From: Bacteroidota bacterium
GTDB lineage: Bacteria; Bacteroidota; Bacteroidia; UBA4408
Direction: 5' to 3'
Assembly (NCBI GenBank): GCA_963169745.1
Contig: CAUJCU010000016.1
Span: 1 to 64,000, forward strand
Length of the DNA: 64,000 bases
Shown: positions 8,276 to 17,669 of the stretch, in pieces
Layout of the letters: each line of letters starts with the position of its first letter
Position numbering within the stretch: position 1 is the first letter of the stretch
Program-made: the position numbers and the translations under genes
Notes under the pieces: generated by a model
The model's input: only the letters and a program-made list of their open reading frames with translations
The model's database searches: none
What the model was told of the DNA's origin: nothing

Positions 8276-9145
8276 TTAACCTAAATAGGTTTTTAAAATT
8301 TTACTGCGCGAGGTGTGTTTCAATCTTCTCAACCCCTTTTCTTTTATTTGTCTTACACGCTCGCGGGTCAAATCAAATTTTTCTCCAATCTCTTCCAAAG
8401 TCATTGCCGATTTGCCGTTTAACCCAAAGAAACATCGTAAAACTTCGGCTTCACGTGTAGTTAAAGTTGCCAAAGCGCGTTCAATCTCTCTGCGTAGCGA
8501 ATCATTCATCAACTCTTGCTCCGGACTGGGATTATCATCACTTACCATCAAATCATACATGCTCCCAGAGCCTTCATCACTTGTAGAAAGTGGAGCATCC
8601 ATGGATAAATGCTTTCCGGTAGAGCGCATAGAGTCTTTTACATCTTGCTCACTCATTTCCAAAAGAGTACTTATTTCTTCGGCTGTTGGCTCGCGTTCAT
8701 ACTCTTGTTCTAACTGCGAAAAGGTTTTGTTTATTCTGTTTATAGTACCTATTTTGTTTAGAGGCAGCCTAACTATGCGACTTTGCTCGGCTAATGCCTG
8801 CAAAATACTTTGTCTTATCCACCAAACAGCGTATGATATAAATTTAAACCCTTTTGTTTCATCAAAACGCTGAGCAGCTTTTATAAGCCCCAAATTACCT
8901 TCATTTATTAAATCAGGTAGTGTTAAACCTTGGTTTTGATATTGCTTAGAAACAGATACAACAAAGCGTAAATTGGCCTTAGTTAGTTTTTCTAAAGCAA
9001 TTTGGTCGCCTTGTTTAATACGCTTCGCAAGTTCTACTTCTTCATCTGCACTAATAAGCTCTAAACGCCCTATTTCTAAAAGGTATTTGTCTAAAGAGGC
9101 TGTTTCACGGTTGGTAACTTGTTTAGTAATTTTTAATTGCCTCAT
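8276..9145 (-). CDS. rpoD: Primary RNA polymerase sigma factor (RpoD/SigA)
   Basis: The 289-residue length is typical of the short Bacteroidota housekeeping sigma factor, which lacks the long region 1.1. Region 1.2 ([20 protein letters not shown]) is followed by region 2 with [18 protein letters not shown] and [13 protein letters not shown] (RNAP and -10 binding). Region 3 is [16 protein letters not shown], and region 4 has [22 protein letters not shown] (-35 recognition helix-turn-helix). This factor should read the TAnnTTTG promoters noted in this window. Confidence 0.96.
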   Translation of the reverse strand: MRQLKITKQVTNRETASLDKYLLEIGRLELISADEEVELAKRIKQGDQIALEKLTKANLRFVVSVSKQYQNQGLTLPDLINEGNLGLIKAAQRFDETKGFKFISYAVWWIRQSILQALAEQSRIVRLPLNKIGTINRINKTFSQLEQEYEREPTAEEISTLLEMSEQDVKDSMRSTGKHLSMDAPLSTSDEGSGSMYDLMVSDDNPSPEQELMNDSLRREIERALATLTTREAEVLRCFFGLNGKSAMTLEEIGEKFDLTRERVRQIKEKGLRRLKHTSRSKILKTYLG

Positions 9146-9596
9146 ATATAATATTTTTGTGATTCAGAACTTTTACGATTGGGGAATTATTAAGTTGCAC
9201 TATTTATTTAATTTTTAGTACCTGATTATGAATGTGTTTAACCACTTATTCTTTTTAATTTGATTTTTATACCCACAAAAAACGATTTCTGTTTACGCCT
9301 TCCGGTATGGCATATAATTGTATTCTATGTGATGAAATTTGTGTAACATAATGAAGCTAAAGCATTATATTAAAGGAAATAAATTTTGATTATAATTCTC
9401 TAAAATTTGATTTGCTTATAGAAAATACGACTTAATTTGGTATGCCTTTATAACAACAAAAAATTAATAAAACCTCAATAATGAATGTAATATAATGATA
9501 ATCAGCAATGTAATAAATTGAAATAAATTAACGCTTAGCTATAGTTTTTTATATAAAAATGATGTACTTTTGCGGAAAATTTTAACCCTCCCTAAA
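9146..9596. other. Divergent intergenic region rpoD/phaE
   Basis: These 451 AT-rich bases separate the divergent rpoD and phaE genes. Only the phaE -7 element could be placed (9565-9573). No RNA gene or repeat was seen. Confidence 0.5.
9565..9573 (+). promoter_or_regulatory. phaE -7 promoter element
   Basis: TACTTTTGC fits TAnnTTTG and lies 23 nt before the phaE ATG at 9597. It overlaps the upstream in-frame ATG at 9570, which is therefore not used. No clear -33 TTG was found. Confidence 0.55.
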
Positions 9597-10976
9597 ATGA
9601 AAACTACAAAAAATTTAATGGATGCGATGGTAGAATCATCATCTAAAACTGTTAACAACTGGGTAGAAACTGCACAAAAGGCACAAAAGGCTGCATTAAG
9701 CGGATCGAGCCTTGAAAAAAACTCGGAACTATACAAAGAGTGGCTGAGCAATCAAATGAGTATTTTCAAAAATATTTCTTTAACAGATGGCCCAACGGCT
9801 GCATCTGAAAAGGCTGAAGATGCTAAACAAAACATGGAAGAGTTTTATAAAAATTGGTATTCCAATCAACTTTCTGCATTTCAACAAATGACTGACTTTA
9901 ACAAGAAATTAATGGAGTCATGGGTTAATTTCAGCACCCCTTCAAATGAAGAAAACACAACCTTCGGTAATTGGAATAAAACCGCAACCGAAATGTATGA
10001 AAACTGGATGAATACAATGAATAATACTTTTAATAATTTAAGCAAAACATTGAAAGATAACTTAAATAAAGAAGTGTTTGAAAACATGTTTCAGTCACAG
10101 CATGTAATTTTAAAAATGCAGGAGTTTTATGCTCCATTTTACAAAGCCATGCAAAATGGTTCTTTTAATGCCGATAGCTTTAAACAATACATAGACCCTG
10201 CCATGTACAAGAAAAACATGGAATCTATGTTTAGCAATTTAATGCCACAAGCTAACATGAAAGAATTTTTTGAAAGTTATATGAATCAGATTCAAAATTT
10301 GATGAATAACTCACAAAGCCTAGCTAAAGATTTTAAAGAGAGTTTACAAAAATTTGCAAGTTCTTATCCTGACTTGTTTAATGGCGACATGAGCAAAGCC
10401 ATGAGCATGTACAATCAAATGAGCGATAATTTTCAAAAATCTGTTGCTCCTTATTTAAAATTAGTATCCGGTGGAAAAGAAAAACAGAGAATTGAAGCCG
10501 CTTTTGACACTTTAGACAAAATAGCCATTCACCAAATTAAGAATGCTCAGTTACAGTATTTAATTATGACCTCAGGCCAAAGTTCACTTGAAAAAAGTAT
10601 GGAGATGGTAGCCGAAAAATTTAAGTCGCAAGCAGAAATTACAAGCTTCCATAAGTTTTTCCAAGAATGGGTAAATATTAATGAAAATACTTTTATCTCT
10701 TTGTTCAATTCAGACGAGTACTCGGCTTTGAGAGCAGAAGTAACCAGCCTTTCGTTAGCTATCAAGAAAGATTTAGAAATCCAGTTTGAACAACAAATGG
10801 CGGTATATCCTTTTGTGTTTAAAACAGATATGAATGAAGTTTATCAAACCATTCATGATTTGAAAAATAAAGTAAAAGCTTTAGAAACTCAATTAGCTGC
10901 ACTTAAAATTTCGGCTTTGGAATTAGAAGACGAAGAGCCTGCTAAAACCACTAAAAGCGGAACACGTAAAAAGTAA
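9597..10976 (+). CDS. phaE: Class III PHA synthase subunit PhaE
   Basis: PhaE is the non-catalytic partner of PhaC in class III polyhydroxyalkanoate synthases and activates polymer synthesis at the granule surface. The product has 459 residues from the start at 9597. The N-terminal third carries three similar segments, ELYKEWLSNQMSIF, EFYKNWYSNQLSAF and EMYENWMNTMNNTF, each an amphipathic helix with Tyr-x-x-Trp. The C-terminal part (SGQSSLEKSMEMVAEKF ... FHKFFQEWVNINE) matches PhaE/PhaM-type proteins and ends in a coiled coil (about 415-450) with a basic tail that could touch DNA or granules. phaC follows, after a terminator. Confidence 0.85.
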   Translation: MKTTKNLMDAMVESSSKTVNNWVETAQKAQKAALSGSSLEKNSELYKEWLSNQMSIFKNISLTDGPTAASEKAEDAKQNMEEFYKNWYSNQLSAFQQMTDFNKKLMESWVNFSTPSNEENTTFGNWNKTATEMYENWMNTMNNTFNNLSKTLKDNLNKEVFENMFQSQHVILKMQEFYAPFYKAMQNGSFNADSFKQYIDPAMYKKNMESMFSNLMPQANMKEFFESYMNQIQNLMNNSQSLAKDFKESLQKFASSYPDLFNGDMSKAMSMYNQMSDNFQKSVAPYLKLVSGGKEKQRIEAAFDTLDKIAIHQIKNAQLQYLIMTSGQSSLEKSMEMVAEKFKSQAEITSFHKFFQEWVNINENTFISLFNSDEYSALRAEVTSLSLAIKKDLEIQFEQQMAVYPFVFKTDMNEVYQTIHDLKNKVKALETQLAALKISALELEDEEPAKTTKSGTRKK

Positions 10977-10994
10977 TAGTTCAACAAAACTTAA

Positions 10995-11030
10995 AAAAAG
11001 CCTGTAGTAAATACTATAGGCTTTTTTATT
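10995..11030 (+). terminator. Terminator between phaE and phaC
   Basis: AAAAAGCCTgTAGTA and TACTATAGGCTTTTTT form a stem with a short loop, followed by T-rich sequence. It separates two genes for one enzyme complex and probably lowers phaC read-through relative to phaE. Confidence 0.8.
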
Positions 11031-11047
11031 CAAATCCTAAAAAGCAT

Positions 11048-11056
11048 TAAATTTGC
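11048..11056 (+). promoter_or_regulatory. phaC -7 promoter element
   Basis: TAAATTTGC fits TAnnTTTG, lies between the terminator and the phaC start, and suggests phaC has its own promoter. No good -33 TTG was found. Confidence 0.45.
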
Positions 11057-11071
11057 ATAAAAATAGTTATC

Positions 11072-12130
11072 ATGAAAATAAATTCAGGCGAGGTAATTCA
11101 GGAAATAGCTGAAACTACAAGTAAAATGATGAAGGGATACAACACTTTATCAGAAATTGATGAAGTAAGTATAGGTACAACACCTAAAAACCTGGTGTAT
11201 AGTGAAGACAAGCTAAAATTATTTCGTTACGATCGAAAAACCCCATCTGCTTGTAAAACTCCGGTATTAATAGTTTACGCTCTAGTTAATCGTTTTGATA
11301 TGATGGATTTACAAAGCGACAGAAGTTATATCAAAAACCTACTGGATTTAGGTCTTGATATTTATGTTATTGACTGGGGATATCCTTCAAAGGCCGACAG
11401 ATACCTGAGTATGGATGATTATATTAACGGATATATCAATAATTGTGTAGATTTTATTCTTCAGGCTCATAAAATTAAGGAACTGAACATTATGAGTGTT
11501 TGTCAGGGTGGTACCTTAAGCACAATATACAGCTCTATCTATCCGCAAAAAGTAAAAAACTTAATTACACTAGTTACACCAATTGATTTTAATGTTAATG
11601 ATGGCTTACTTTTCCGCTGGAGTAAGGATATGGATTTTGATGCATTAGTGGACAACAACGATGGAATTATTCCGGGTGAATTCTTAAATGTTGGCTTTGA
11701 AATGCTAAAGCCCATGATGAAAATTAATAAAAATACAGGACTAATTAATTCTTTAGACGATAAAGATAAACTGCTTAACTTTTTGCGTATGGAGAAATGG
11801 ATTGCCGATAGTCCTGACCAAGCCGGAGAGTGTTTTAGACAGTTTATGAAAGATTTATACCAAGGCAATAAACTGATTAAAGGAACTCTTGTTGTAGGAG
11901 GTCATAAGGTAGATTTGAAAAAATTAACCATGCCACTTTTAAATATTTATGCCACTGAAGACCATCTGGTACCGCCTAGCGCCACCATTCCTTTGAATGA
12001 TCATGTGGGTTCAAAAGATAAGGAATTGTATAAATTTCAAGGCGGTCATATTGGTGTGTTTGTGGGTGGCCGATCTCAAAAAGAGCTGGCTCCTGCTGTA
12101 TTTAACTGGCTTAAAAAGAGAGATGCTTAA
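11072..12130 (+). CDS. phaC: Class III PHA synthase catalytic subunit PhaC
   Basis: The enzyme polymerises hydroxyacyl-CoA into polyhydroxyalkanoate. The 352-residue length fits class III (about 350-360). It has an alpha/beta-hydrolase fold with nucleophile Cys144 in MSVCQGG (the lipase-like box, usually G-x-C-x-G-G and here S-V-C-Q-G-G), Asp297 in YATEDHLVPP and His326 in GGHIGVF. DIYVIDWGYPSKADRYLS is the conserved region before the nucleophile. The complete triad suggests an active enzyme working with PhaE upstream. No phaA, phaB or phaJ genes are in the window, so the monomer source is unknown. Confidence 0.93.
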   Translation: MKINSGEVIQEIAETTSKMMKGYNTLSEIDEVSIGTTPKNLVYSEDKLKLFRYDRKTPSACKTPVLIVYALVNRFDMMDLQSDRSYIKNLLDLGLDIYVIDWGYPSKADRYLSMDDYINGYINNCVDFILQAHKIKELNIMSVCQGGTLSTIYSSIYPQKVKNLITLVTPIDFNVNDGLLFRWSKDMDFDALVDNNDGIIPGEFLNVGFEMLKPMMKINKNTGLINSLDDKDKLLNFLRMEKWIADSPDQAGECFRQFMKDLYQGNKLIKGTLVVGGHKVDLKKLTMPLLNIYATEDHLVPPSATIPLNDHVGSKDKELYKFQGGHIGVFVGGRSQKELAPAVFNWLKKRDA

Positions 12131-12176
12131 GCTATAAGTAAACTCTCAGATAATAACAATCTTTGACCAATGGAAT

Positions 12177-12214
12177 AAAAAAAAGGTTCACATAATAATG
12201 TGAACCTTTTTTTT
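12177..12214. terminator. Bidirectional terminator
   Basis: GGTTCACAT (12185-12193) and ATGTGAACC (12198-12206) form a perfect stem with a 4-nt loop, flanked by A on the left and T on the right. It can serve both phaC (+) and the convergent lipoprotein gene (-). Confidence 0.85.
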
Positions 12215-12229
12215 AAAGATTTATATCTT

Positions 12230-12775
12230 TTATTTTAAAGGAACAACATTGGCTTTAATTTTATAATTGATGGTGACTTTAACGGGTTGTTCCGTTAAAA
12301 TTTTTGTGTTTGTGTATCCTTTTGAAGTAACATAAAAGTTTTTCTTAGACAAAAATTGTTTAAGGTCTGTTCCAGAAGAGCTAAGCTTAATTGTTTTACT
12401 ACCATCATGTGTTACGGGATTAAGATAAGCAATTTTACTCTCAGCACCTCCGTCAAGCATAAAGTATGTGTCAACATAGTCAATGGCATCAAATGTCATA
12501 GTACTGCCATCTTGCAAAGACCATTCAACAGATTCAACCGATACAGACTTTACATCATCTAAGCTAGCTTTATATTCATTAAGTTTTGCCTCAAGATCTG
12601 AATTAATAACTTGTTTGTTGAACTCTTTATACCCAGGAACGGTATCTACCGGAATTGAAAAGCTTACAGACAAAGTTGAATTAATATCAGTTTCAACCTT
12701 AACTGCTTCTTTTTCACATGAACTAACTAAAACTGCCGCTGCGGCAAATAAAGATAAAAGAATAGATTTTTTCAT
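12230..12775 (-). CDS. Lipoprotein of unknown function
   Basis: The start at 12775 gives a clean lipoprotein signal (MKKSILLSLFAAAAVLVSSC, Cys at about 20). The in-frame ATG at 12805 would add ten residues before it and is less likely. The mature part, about 160 residues, is beta-rich with no recognised family. It contains a TMTFDAIDYVDTYFMLDGG segment and a C-terminal VTINYKIKANVVPLK strand. The protein is probably anchored in the outer or inner membrane. Confidence 0.7.
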   Translation of the reverse strand: MKKSILLSLFAAAAVLVSSCEKEAVKVETDINSTLSVSFSIPVDTVPGYKEFNKQVINSDLEAKLNEYKASLDDVKSVSVESVEWSLQDGSTMTFDAIDYVDTYFMLDGGAESKIAYLNPVTHDGSKTIKLSSSGTDLKQFLSKKNFYVTSKGYTNTKILTEQPVKVTINYKIKANVVPLK

Positions 12776-12896
12776 TGGATTTGAGTTTGGTTTATATATA
12801 TACAAAAGTAAATATATTTCTTAGATTTGCAAATACATCGTGTAATAATATAGTTTAATAGGATGTAATTTAATACTTGTAGAGTATTAACATTTT

Positions 12897-13574
12897 TTAA
12901 TGGTTTAATAAATCGGGCCTTTTTAGCTTCGTTCGTAGGTAAGCTTGCTCGTATCTCCATTTTTCAATTTCAGCAGCATGCCCGCTTAAAAGCACCTCGG
13001 GTACTTTTAAGCCATTGAAATTTGCTGGACGTGTATAAACCGGAGGTGAAAGCAAATCATCCTGAAAAGAATCAGAAAGGGCCGAAGTTTCATCATTCAG
13101 CACACCGGGTATCAAACGAATTACACTATCGCTCAATACAGCCGCAGCAAGCTCACCACCACTAAGAACATAATCGCCAACAGATATTTCTTGGGTAATA
13201 AACAATTCTCTTATTCGCTCATCAATGCCTTTATAATGCCCACAAAGTATAAGCACACGCTTAAGTATTGACAAATTATTTGCCATTTTTTGATTCAATT
13301 TCTGACCATCTGGCGACATGTAAATTATTTCATCATAAGTATATTTACTTTTTAGATAGTTAATGCAATTAGCAACAGGCTCAATCATCATTACCATACC
13401 TGCCCCACCACCGTAACAATAATCGTCTAAGTTTTTATGCTTGCTTACTGCAAAATCTCTTAAATTTATTAATGATATGGTAACAATACCTTTTTGCTGA
13501 GCTCTTTTCATAATAGAGTGCTCAAAAGGGCTCTTTAGCAAATCCGGAAAAATTGAAATGATGTCAATGTGCAT
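12897..13574 (-). CDS. trmD: tRNA (guanine-N1)-methyltransferase
   Basis: TrmD methylates G37 of tRNAs read with a following G, using S-adenosylmethionine, and keeps the reading frame. At 225 residues it has the usual length. The SPOUT trefoil-knot motifs are present: [19 protein letters not shown] at the start, [28 protein letters not shown] and [15 protein letters not shown]. Cys-Gly-His in place of the usual Cys-Gly-Arg is a mild variant. The gene stands alone here rather than in the rpsP-trmD-rplS operon found in many bacteria. Confidence 0.94.
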   Translation of the reverse strand: MHIDIISIFPDLLKSPFEHSIMKRAQQKGIVTISLINLRDFAVSKHKNLDDYCYGGGAGMVMMIEPVANCINYLKSKYTYDEIIYMSPDGQKLNQKMANNLSILKRVLILCGHYKGIDERIRELFITQEISVGDYVLSGGELAAAVLSDSVIRLIPGVLNDETSALSDSFQDDLLSPPVYTRPANFNGLKVPEVLLSGHAAEIEKWRYEQAYLRTKLKRPDLLNH

Positions 13575-13880
13575 TTTTGTAAACTTTAAATAGCTTTTTA
13601 TGATTCTGTACTGTAAAAGTTGGAATAATATCTAAGAAAATCAAATCTTAGTTTATAGCGATAAACACAATATCTATAATCAGAAAAACGATAATATCTA
13701 TATTAAGATTTATTTAATTCTAATTCAGAATTTAGCATAGATTATCTGAATTTACTACAAATACAGCCAATACAACAATTATCACAAAAAAGGAGTATGG
13801 TTAAAATAAAGTGAAATTACTTTCAATTTAAAGTTTGTCATTTTGTGAAAATATATTCCCTTTGCAAATAAAAAAGCGAA
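13575..13880. other. Divergent intergenic region trmD/fmt
   Basis: These 306 AT-rich bases hold the promoters of trmD and fmt. No clear TAnnTTTG element, RNA gene or repeat was seen. CCCTTTGC just before fmt is only a partial -7 match. Confidence 0.4.
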
Positions 13881-14831
13881 ATGAAAATTGTTTTTATGGG
13901 AACCCCCGATTTTGCTGTACCTGCATTGGCCCGGTTAATGGCTGACGGGCATGAGATTGGAGCCGTTATTACAGCCCCTGATAAACCCAGTGGGCGCGGA
14001 CTAAAAGTACATCAATCGGCAGTTAAAGAGTTTGCTCTTCAACATAATCTTAGTGTATTGCAACCCGAAAAGCTCAAAAATCAGGAGTTTATAGAAACCT
14101 TAAAAGCCATAAATGCCGAACTTCATGTTGTTGTTGCTTTTCGTATGTTGCCCGAAGTAGTTTGGAATATGCCACCCCAAGGAACCATAAACCTGCATGC
14201 TTCATTATTGCCACAATATAGAGGTGCTGCGCCAATTAATTATGCTATAATAAATGGTGAAACAACCACTGGAGTTACTACCTTTTTTTTGCAACATGAA
14301 ATAGACACAGGAAGTATTATTATGCAACAATCATGTTCCATTGATCCTGATGAAACAGCAGGTGAACTACACCATAAACTGATGAAATTGGGAGCAGATG
14401 TACTTTCGCAAACCGTGCAAAACATAGAAAATGGCAATGTAAAAGCTATACCACAAACAGACCTTGTGGTTTCAGAACTGAAAACAGCCCATAAAATTTT
14501 TAAGGAAAATTGCCGCGTAAAATGGAATAGTATTGCGCAAGAAATTCATAACCTTATTAGAGGTTTAAGCCCTTATCCAACGGCTTTTACAAATATCATA
14601 ACCCATAATGGCGAAGCTCAGGTACTTAAGCTGTTTAAAGCAAATTTCGAAATAGCTACTCACAACAAAGCTCCCGGAAGCATTGTATCTGACGGGAAGA
14701 ATATTTTTAAAGTAGCCTGCAATAACGGATTTATTCACATATTACAGCTTCAACTTGCCGGTAAAAAAATGATGACTATTCATGAATTTCTAAGGGGCTA
14801 TGACGGTTCTAAAATTAAAATAATGGAATAG
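13881..14831 (+). CDS. fmt: Methionyl-tRNA formyltransferase
   Basis: The enzyme formylates the initiator Met-tRNA using 10-formyltetrahydrofolate. The 316-residue length is normal. Features are MKIVFMGTPDFAVPALARL at the start, the substrate loop TAPDKPSGRG, the catalytic NLHASLLPQYRGAAPI region (Asn, His) and the distal Asp in FFLQHEIDTGSII. The C-terminal tRNA-binding domain begins around residue 210. The fhs gene at 47586 supplies formyl-tetrahydrofolate for the same reaction. Confidence 0.95.
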   Translation: MKIVFMGTPDFAVPALARLMADGHEIGAVITAPDKPSGRGLKVHQSAVKEFALQHNLSVLQPEKLKNQEFIETLKAINAELHVVVAFRMLPEVVWNMPPQGTINLHASLLPQYRGAAPINYAIINGETTTGVTTFFLQHEIDTGSIIMQQSCSIDPDETAGELHHKLMKLGADVLSQTVQNIENGNVKAIPQTDLVVSELKTAHKIFKENCRVKWNSIAQEIHNLIRGLSPYPTAFTNIITHNGEAQVLKLFKANFEIATHNKAPGSIVSDGKNIFKVACNNGFIHILQLQLAGKKMMTIHEFLRGYDGSKIKIME

Positions 14832-14895
14832 GTTTCATAATACGAGTGCTTATCCTGAATTTATTTATAAACTTGCATCTTAATTATTTGAACTT

Positions 14896-15954
14896 ATGAA
14901 ACAAAATATTATTGGAATACAACAAATTGGTGTGGGAATTCCTGATCTTCAAAAGGCCTGGACTTATTATCGTAAACATTTTGGAATGGATATTCCTATA
15001 TTTCAGGAAAGTGCTGAAGCAAAACTAATGACTCGATATACAGGCGGGAAAGTACATAGCCGCACTGCTGTATTGGCAATAAATCTCAAAGGTGGAAGCG
15101 GGCTTGAAATATGGCAATTTACCAGCCGTAAAACTGAAGCTCCGGCTTTTGAACTCCAAATGGGCGATACAGGTATTGTGATGGCAAAAGTAAAATCACC
15201 CGATGTTAAGCTTGCCTATCAACATCTCAAAAATAACGGAGCCTACTTAATTGGTGGGCTGCAAACCGCACCTGACGGATTACCTTGTTTTTACTTAAAA
15301 GATGAAATAGGAAGTATTTATCAGGTAGTACAAGGTAAAGATTGGTTTCGGAAAAGCGAACACATTACTGGGGGTATTTGTGGTGCCGTTATTGGAGTTA
15401 GCAATATGGAAAAATCATTAAAATTCTATAGTAATTTATTAGGCTACGATCATATTATTTATGATAAAACAGAACCTTTTGACGATTTTAAAGAACTACC
15501 CGGAGGGAAAAATAAAATAAGACGTGTTTTACTTTCAAAAACCAAGGAAAATACCGGAAATTTTAGTAAACTATTAGGTGTAAGTACCATTGAGCTAATT
15601 CAAGTTTTAGACCGTAACCCTCGTAAAATATTTGAAAATCGTTTCTGGGGTGATTTAGGCTTTATTCATCTTTGTTTTGATGTTTACAATATGAAAGAAC
15701 TTGAAAAAAACTTAAGCGCCAACGGATATCCTTTTACGGTGGATAGCTCTTCGAGCTTTGACATGGGAGAGGCTGCCGGACACTTTAGTTACATCGAAGA
15801 CCCAGACGGCACTCTAATAGAGTTTGTAGAAACCTATCGTATTCCAATTTTAAAAAAAATAGGCTGGTATTTGGATGTGAGCAAACGCGACCGAACCAAA
15901 ACACTTCCTGATTGGATGTTAGGCACTTTAAAATTTAATCGTAAAAAAGATTGA
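14896..15954 (+). CDS. Two-domain VOC family protein
   Basis: The 352-residue protein contains two vicinal-oxygen-chelate (glyoxalase-fold) domains. The first starts at GIQQIGVGIPDLQKAWTYY (residues 5-150), the second at AVIGVSNMEKSLKFYSNLLG (about 165-320) and ends FSYIEDPDGTLIEFVETYRI. VOC proteins bind a metal and include dioxygenases, glyoxalases and epimerases. The substrate is not known. A basic tail (about 320-352) follows. It resembles, but is clearly distinct from, HPPD at 28109. Confidence 0.75.
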   Translation: MKQNIIGIQQIGVGIPDLQKAWTYYRKHFGMDIPIFQESAEAKLMTRYTGGKVHSRTAVLAINLKGGSGLEIWQFTSRKTEAPAFELQMGDTGIVMAKVKSPDVKLAYQHLKNNGAYLIGGLQTAPDGLPCFYLKDEIGSIYQVVQGKDWFRKSEHITGGICGAVIGVSNMEKSLKFYSNLLGYDHIIYDKTEPFDDFKELPGGKNKIRRVLLSKTKENTGNFSKLLGVSTIELIQVLDRNPRKIFENRFWGDLGFIHLCFDVYNMKELEKNLSANGYPFTVDSSSSFDMGEAAGHFSYIEDPDGTLIEFVETYRIPILKKIGWYLDVSKRDRTKTLPDWMLGTLKFNRKKD

Positions 15955-15964
15955 TATTTTTTTT

Positions 15965-15992
15965 ATTAGCAATGTCAAAAGCTTTTGCTAAT
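15965..15992. terminator. Hairpin between convergent genes
   Basis: ATTAGCAA (15965-15972) and TTGCTAAT (15985-15992) form an 8-bp stem overlapping the stop of the methyltransferase gene. There is no good T run on either strand, so it is a weak terminator candidate. Confidence 0.4.
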
Positions 15993-16848
15993 TTATCTGT
16001 AACCAAAAAGAACCCCCGTGTTTCTCTACATGCTGTGTTTGCGAGTGTTCCCATATAGGTTGAATAATTTGTGAAAGAGTCTTGTCTTCACTAATAAACA
16101 TACCCGGAAAAATAGGATTGTATTTTTGCGGATGAGCTAAAACAAAGGCAGCCAAAACATATTGCTCGGAGTAAAAGCGATCACACATAAATTGCGGATA
16201 ATCATAAGGTAAATAAATATCGTGAATGTGAACAACAACACCCTTTTTTAGATAAGGCAATAGGTCTAAAAAGCACACAGTAACATCAGAGTTAGGTAAG
16301 CAACGATGCGAATTGTCAATAAATAAAATATCGTTTTCTTCAAGTTCATCTATAATGAAACGATAGTTATCTAGACTTTCAACTGGCTTTCGAATAACCA
16401 CATCGGCTAAATGGTCAATATGGGCTCTTGGAAAAGGATCAACAGAGGTAATCTTGGTTGTGAGCTTGTTTTCACGAATACTTTTTCGAGCTACTTTGGT
16501 AGAATTACCGGATCCTATTTCAATATACCTTTTAGGTTTGTAATAAGCTAAAAGCGTGTATAAAGCCATAATATCTAACCCGGGTAAAAAGCCATTGTTC
16601 CAAGCTGGCTCATTTTCATTACTTTCTTGCGCAGCAGTTTTAATGTTTTGAAAAGTGTCTTTCTGAGCTAAAATTTGATGCATAAATGAAGTATAAGTAT
16701 CTCTGTTTTTATTCAGTATTTCATACAAAAGCGGATGTGGCTTTTGCCCATAGCCATATCGTGGTTTCATATTCACTTTGTATTCTAAAATTAGTTTTTG
16801 ATACTTAGGCAGCAATAGCTTTATAAAAGTTTTAATAAAATTAGACAT
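15988..16848 (-). CDS. Class I SAM-dependent methyltransferase-like protein
   Basis: The 286-residue cytoplasmic protein has a Rossmann-type SAM site at KRYIEIGSGNSTKVARKS (about residues 108-125) and an acidic second loop at TKITSVDPFPRAHID. NDILFIDNSHRCLPNSDV and GVVVHIHDIYLPYDYPQF match the Methyltransf_24 type often found in polysaccharide or lipid modification clusters. The N-terminal 80 residues are basic. The substrate is unknown. It stands alone and converges with the VOC gene. Confidence 0.75.
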   Translation of the reverse strand: MSNFIKTFIKLLLPKYQKLILEYKVNMKPRYGYGQKPHPLLYEILNKNRDTYTSFMHQILAQKDTFQNIKTAAQESNENEPAWNNGFLPGLDIMALYTLLAYYKPKRYIEIGSGNSTKVARKSIRENKLTTKITSVDPFPRAHIDHLADVVIRKPVESLDNYRFIIDELEENDILFIDNSHRCLPNSDVTVCFLDLLPYLKKGVVVHIHDIYLPYDYPQFMCDRFYSEQYVLAAFVLAHPQKYNPIFPGMFISEDKTLSQIIQPIWEHSQTQHVEKHGGSFWLQIN

Positions 16849-16959
16849 GAGTGTGCGATTTACGAGTTTGTTGCAAAGCTATAAAACATAACAAATTCAA
16901 ATGGAATTCAGCATTAAAAAAATTGTATAAATTTGTAAAAGGATTATTAACAAAAATAT

Positions 16960-16981
16960 GTAAACTTTTTTTTAGGACGAG
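16960..16981 (+). repeat. Shared motif copy A (GTAAAC-T8-AGGACGAG)
   Basis: GTAAAC, eight T and AGGACGAG occur here. The same motif with seven T is found on the opposite strand at 47333-47353. This copy lies just before the STAS-like gene and ahead of the kinase remnant; the other bounds a truncated gene. It may be the end of a mobile element. Confidence 0.55.
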
Positions 16982-17004
16982 ACAAATAGTTTAAAACTTG
17001 CCTT

Positions 17005-17433
17005 ATGATTCCTGACAAAATTGCAACTGCTTCATTAAATGAAAACAATTTTATTGAGTTAACATTTCTTCGTGAAAATGTAACACTTAATATAGATGAA
17101 GTTATTGTGGGTTGGGAAAAAGCACAAAAATTATCTCCTGACAAAAAAATTTCTGTTCTTCTTAAAACAGGCAAATGGACTTTACTTGATAGTGAAGCAC
17201 GTAACTATGTAATGAATGAGTTGAAGACTTGGCCCAATGTTGCAATTGTTGTTGACAATATTGGTCAACGTATAATGGGGCAAGTGGTTATAAACTTAAC
17301 CGGCAAAAGCAATCGGCTGAAGATTTTTAACAATGAAACAAAAGCTAAAGAGTGGCTGATTAAAAAAGTATCCACGAGCAAATCGAGTACCAAAAAGTGT
17401 TCTAATGCCGCAACTAAAAGCAAAAAAACATAA
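17005..17433 (+). CDS. STAS/SpoIIAA-like protein (DUF7793-type)
   Basis: The 142-residue protein has the alternating strand-helix pattern of STAS/SpoIIAA-like domains in its first 115 residues (FIELTFLRENVTLNIDEV, KISVLLKTGKW, WPNVAIVVDNIGQRI), resembling the Bacteroidota family I know as DUF7793. A Lys/Ser-rich tail (about 118-142) follows. Such genes often stand next to histidine kinases. Here only the C-terminal remnant of a kinase lies downstream (17478-17606), so a former signalling pair has probably been lost. The function is unknown. Confidence 0.65.
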   Translation: MIPDKIATASLNENNFIELTFLRENVTLNIDEVIVGWEKAQKLSPDKKISVLLKTGKWTLLDSEARNYVMNELKTWPNVAIVVDNIGQRIMGQVVINLTGKSNRLKIFNNETKAKEWLIKKVSTSKSSTKKCSNAATKSKKT

Positions 17434-17477
17434 GCGGAATTACTCCTTCATTACTTACTTCCAAATTGCAGCCATAA

Positions 17478-17606
17478 ACACGCTTTGAACTTGGCCTTGC
17501 TATTTGTAAAGAATTTATAGAGGGCCTGGGAGGTGTAATTTCGTTGGAAAGTGAAATAGGAAAGGGAAGTACTTTTTCAATTGTACTAAACAAAGCAATA
17601 GCATAA
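17478..17606 (+). pseudogene. Histidine kinase C-terminal remnant
   Basis: After an in-frame stop at 17475-17477 the frame reads to a TAA at 17604-17606 and gives [17 protein letters not shown] followed by [17 protein letters not shown]. This is the G2 box and final strands of a sensor histidine kinase ATPase domain. The rest of the kinase is missing, so this is the 3' scar of a deleted gene. No start codon or ribosome-binding site is evident. Confidence 0.85.
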
Positions 17607-17669
17607 AAAATTTGCTTTTACTTCGTATAACACAATAGTCATTTTGTATGCTGAAAGAGTCATTTGCAC

